A stretch of 64,000 bases of DNA from Latrodectus hesperus (Eukaryota; Arthropoda; Arachnida; Araneae; Theridiidae), in contig CM075853.1 of the NCBI GenBank assembly GCA_037975125.1, positions 37,336,113-37,400,112 on the forward strand. Direction: 5' to 3'. Positions 63,448 to 64,000 of this stretch are shown here, one piece after another. Both the position numbers and the translations under genes were made by a program. Under the pieces are notes generated by a model. The model did no database searches and was not told the origin of the DNA. It saw only the letters and a list, made by a program, of their open reading frames with translations. The first letter of the stretch is position 1. Every line of letters begins with the position of its first letter.

Positions 63448-64000
63448 CACTGCCCGACATTGAAAATGCAACGCCAAGAAGGATTTGCCAGAAAATGACA
63501 AAACTGGGAAAAAAGAAAGAGACAGCAAAGAACAGTAAGTGATCTATATTTAGAGATGATATGCATAATGCAGAGCGAGAACAGTCTCGAGTCAGTAGGC
63601 TGTATGACCACCGTTAACAGCAATACACGAAGCAGCAAGTCTTGGCACACAGTCAATGAGAGACGGATAGCATCCTGAGGAATGGCTCTCCATACCCTAT
63701 CAACTATTTTCCAAAGTGATTTTTCTAAGCAGCCAATAACAGTGTCAGCAAATGGTATCCAATCATATCCCAAACGTGTTCGACTGATGAGAGATCTTGC
63801 AAGCACAGTGGTTAGGAAAGCAGCTGTACACCTTGCAGAGGATGTTGGCTGATGCGAGATATGTGTGTTCGGGCGTTATCCTGCTGATAAAGGGCATTGA
63901 AGGTAGGGGAGTGTCATTGGTTGCAGCACATCATTTAAGCAATGTTTGGCTGTAATAGTGCCGTGAATACGAACTAGAGGTGACATGGATTCGTACGCAA
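63448..64000 (-). mobile_element. Tc1-like transposon, left part, continuing beyond the window
   Basis: A TA at 63446-63447 is followed by CACTGCCCGACATTGAAAAT and GCAACGCCAAGAAGG, a Tc1-like terminal repeat. The ACGCCAAGAA part is shared with the right end of the element at 6739-8101. The minus strand encodes broken C-terminal transposase pieces: SPLVRIHGTI and LPYLQCPL near the window end, matching SPLVRITGTL and LPYLRGLP of the 14551-15591 protein, and VWRAIPQDAI near 63690. Stops and frameshifts separate them. The other end lies outside the window. Confidence 0.85.
63600..64000 (-). pseudogene. Tc1-like transposase, C-terminal part, broken and cut by window end
   Basis: Starting from the window edge, the minus strand reads SPLVRIHG, LNDVLQPMTLPYLQCPL, a stop, then drifted sequence through a 128-codon ORF (63806-63423) containing DRVWRAIPQDAIRLS. 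These correspond in order to the last 130 or so residues of a Tc1-like transposase. The QQDNARPH block holding the second catalytic Asp and the SPIENVW block holding the Glu are not recognisable, so the enzyme is dead. Confidence 0.75.

Overview
The window looks like gene-poor nuclear DNA from an arthropod, most likely a spider. It is strongly AT-rich and littered with short homopolymer runs. I find no continuous host protein-coding gene. What can be named is a set of decayed transposable elements typical of arthropod genomes: Tc1-like and mariner DNA transposons, RTE-like and Jockey/I-like non-LTR retrotransposons, and tRNA-derived SINEs. Long pure (AT)n and (TG)n microsatellites are also present. 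The spider assignment is an inference: one dispersed repeat (16520-16925 and 30736-30930) and the SINE/LINE tail at 36171-36362 resemble repeats I recall from orb-weaver sequence. No database search was possible.

Layout. 1-5730 is AT-rich with one GC-richer island near 2.1-2.7 kb. 5.7-8.1 kb holds an RTE relic, two microsatellites and a badly decayed Tc1-like element. 8918-12279 is a nested retro-insertion: a tRNA-headed SINE, bounded by a 14-bp direct repeat, with a 5'-truncated Jockey/I-like LINE inside it. 14416-15823 is a nearly complete Tc1-like transposon with perfect TA flanks and only two evident disabling changes. 16.0-23.7 kb holds SINE-family copies, a GC-rich dispersed repeat, a GC-rich unique island and a mariner fragment arranged as an inverted repeat. 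29.9-31 kb has an RTE element that lost its middle, plus a second copy of the GC-rich dispersed repeat. 33.6-40.0 kb has an (AT)52 tract, another unique island, a SINE carrying a LINE 3' end, and more tRNA-like SINE heads. 40-53 kb is mostly featureless, apart from three islands and a hairpin. 54-64 kb has an old LINE 3' end beside long microsatellites, two near-perfect hairpins, a SINE copy, two further islands, a tRNA-like relic and a third Tc1-like element running off the window.

How it works together. The transposons and retroelements are relics or non-autonomous copies, and none looks able to move by itself. The most interesting non-repeat signal is a series of GC-enriched islands near 2.4, 13.7, 18.6, 35.3, 41.5, 45.5, 51.7, 55.4 and 61.2 kb. 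They have no convincing protein, but most carry homeodomain-type TAATTA cores and one has a CTCF-like motif. Together they suggest a regulatory gene desert or a giant intron near a developmental gene. That reading is an inference, testable by cross-species conservation and chromatin data.
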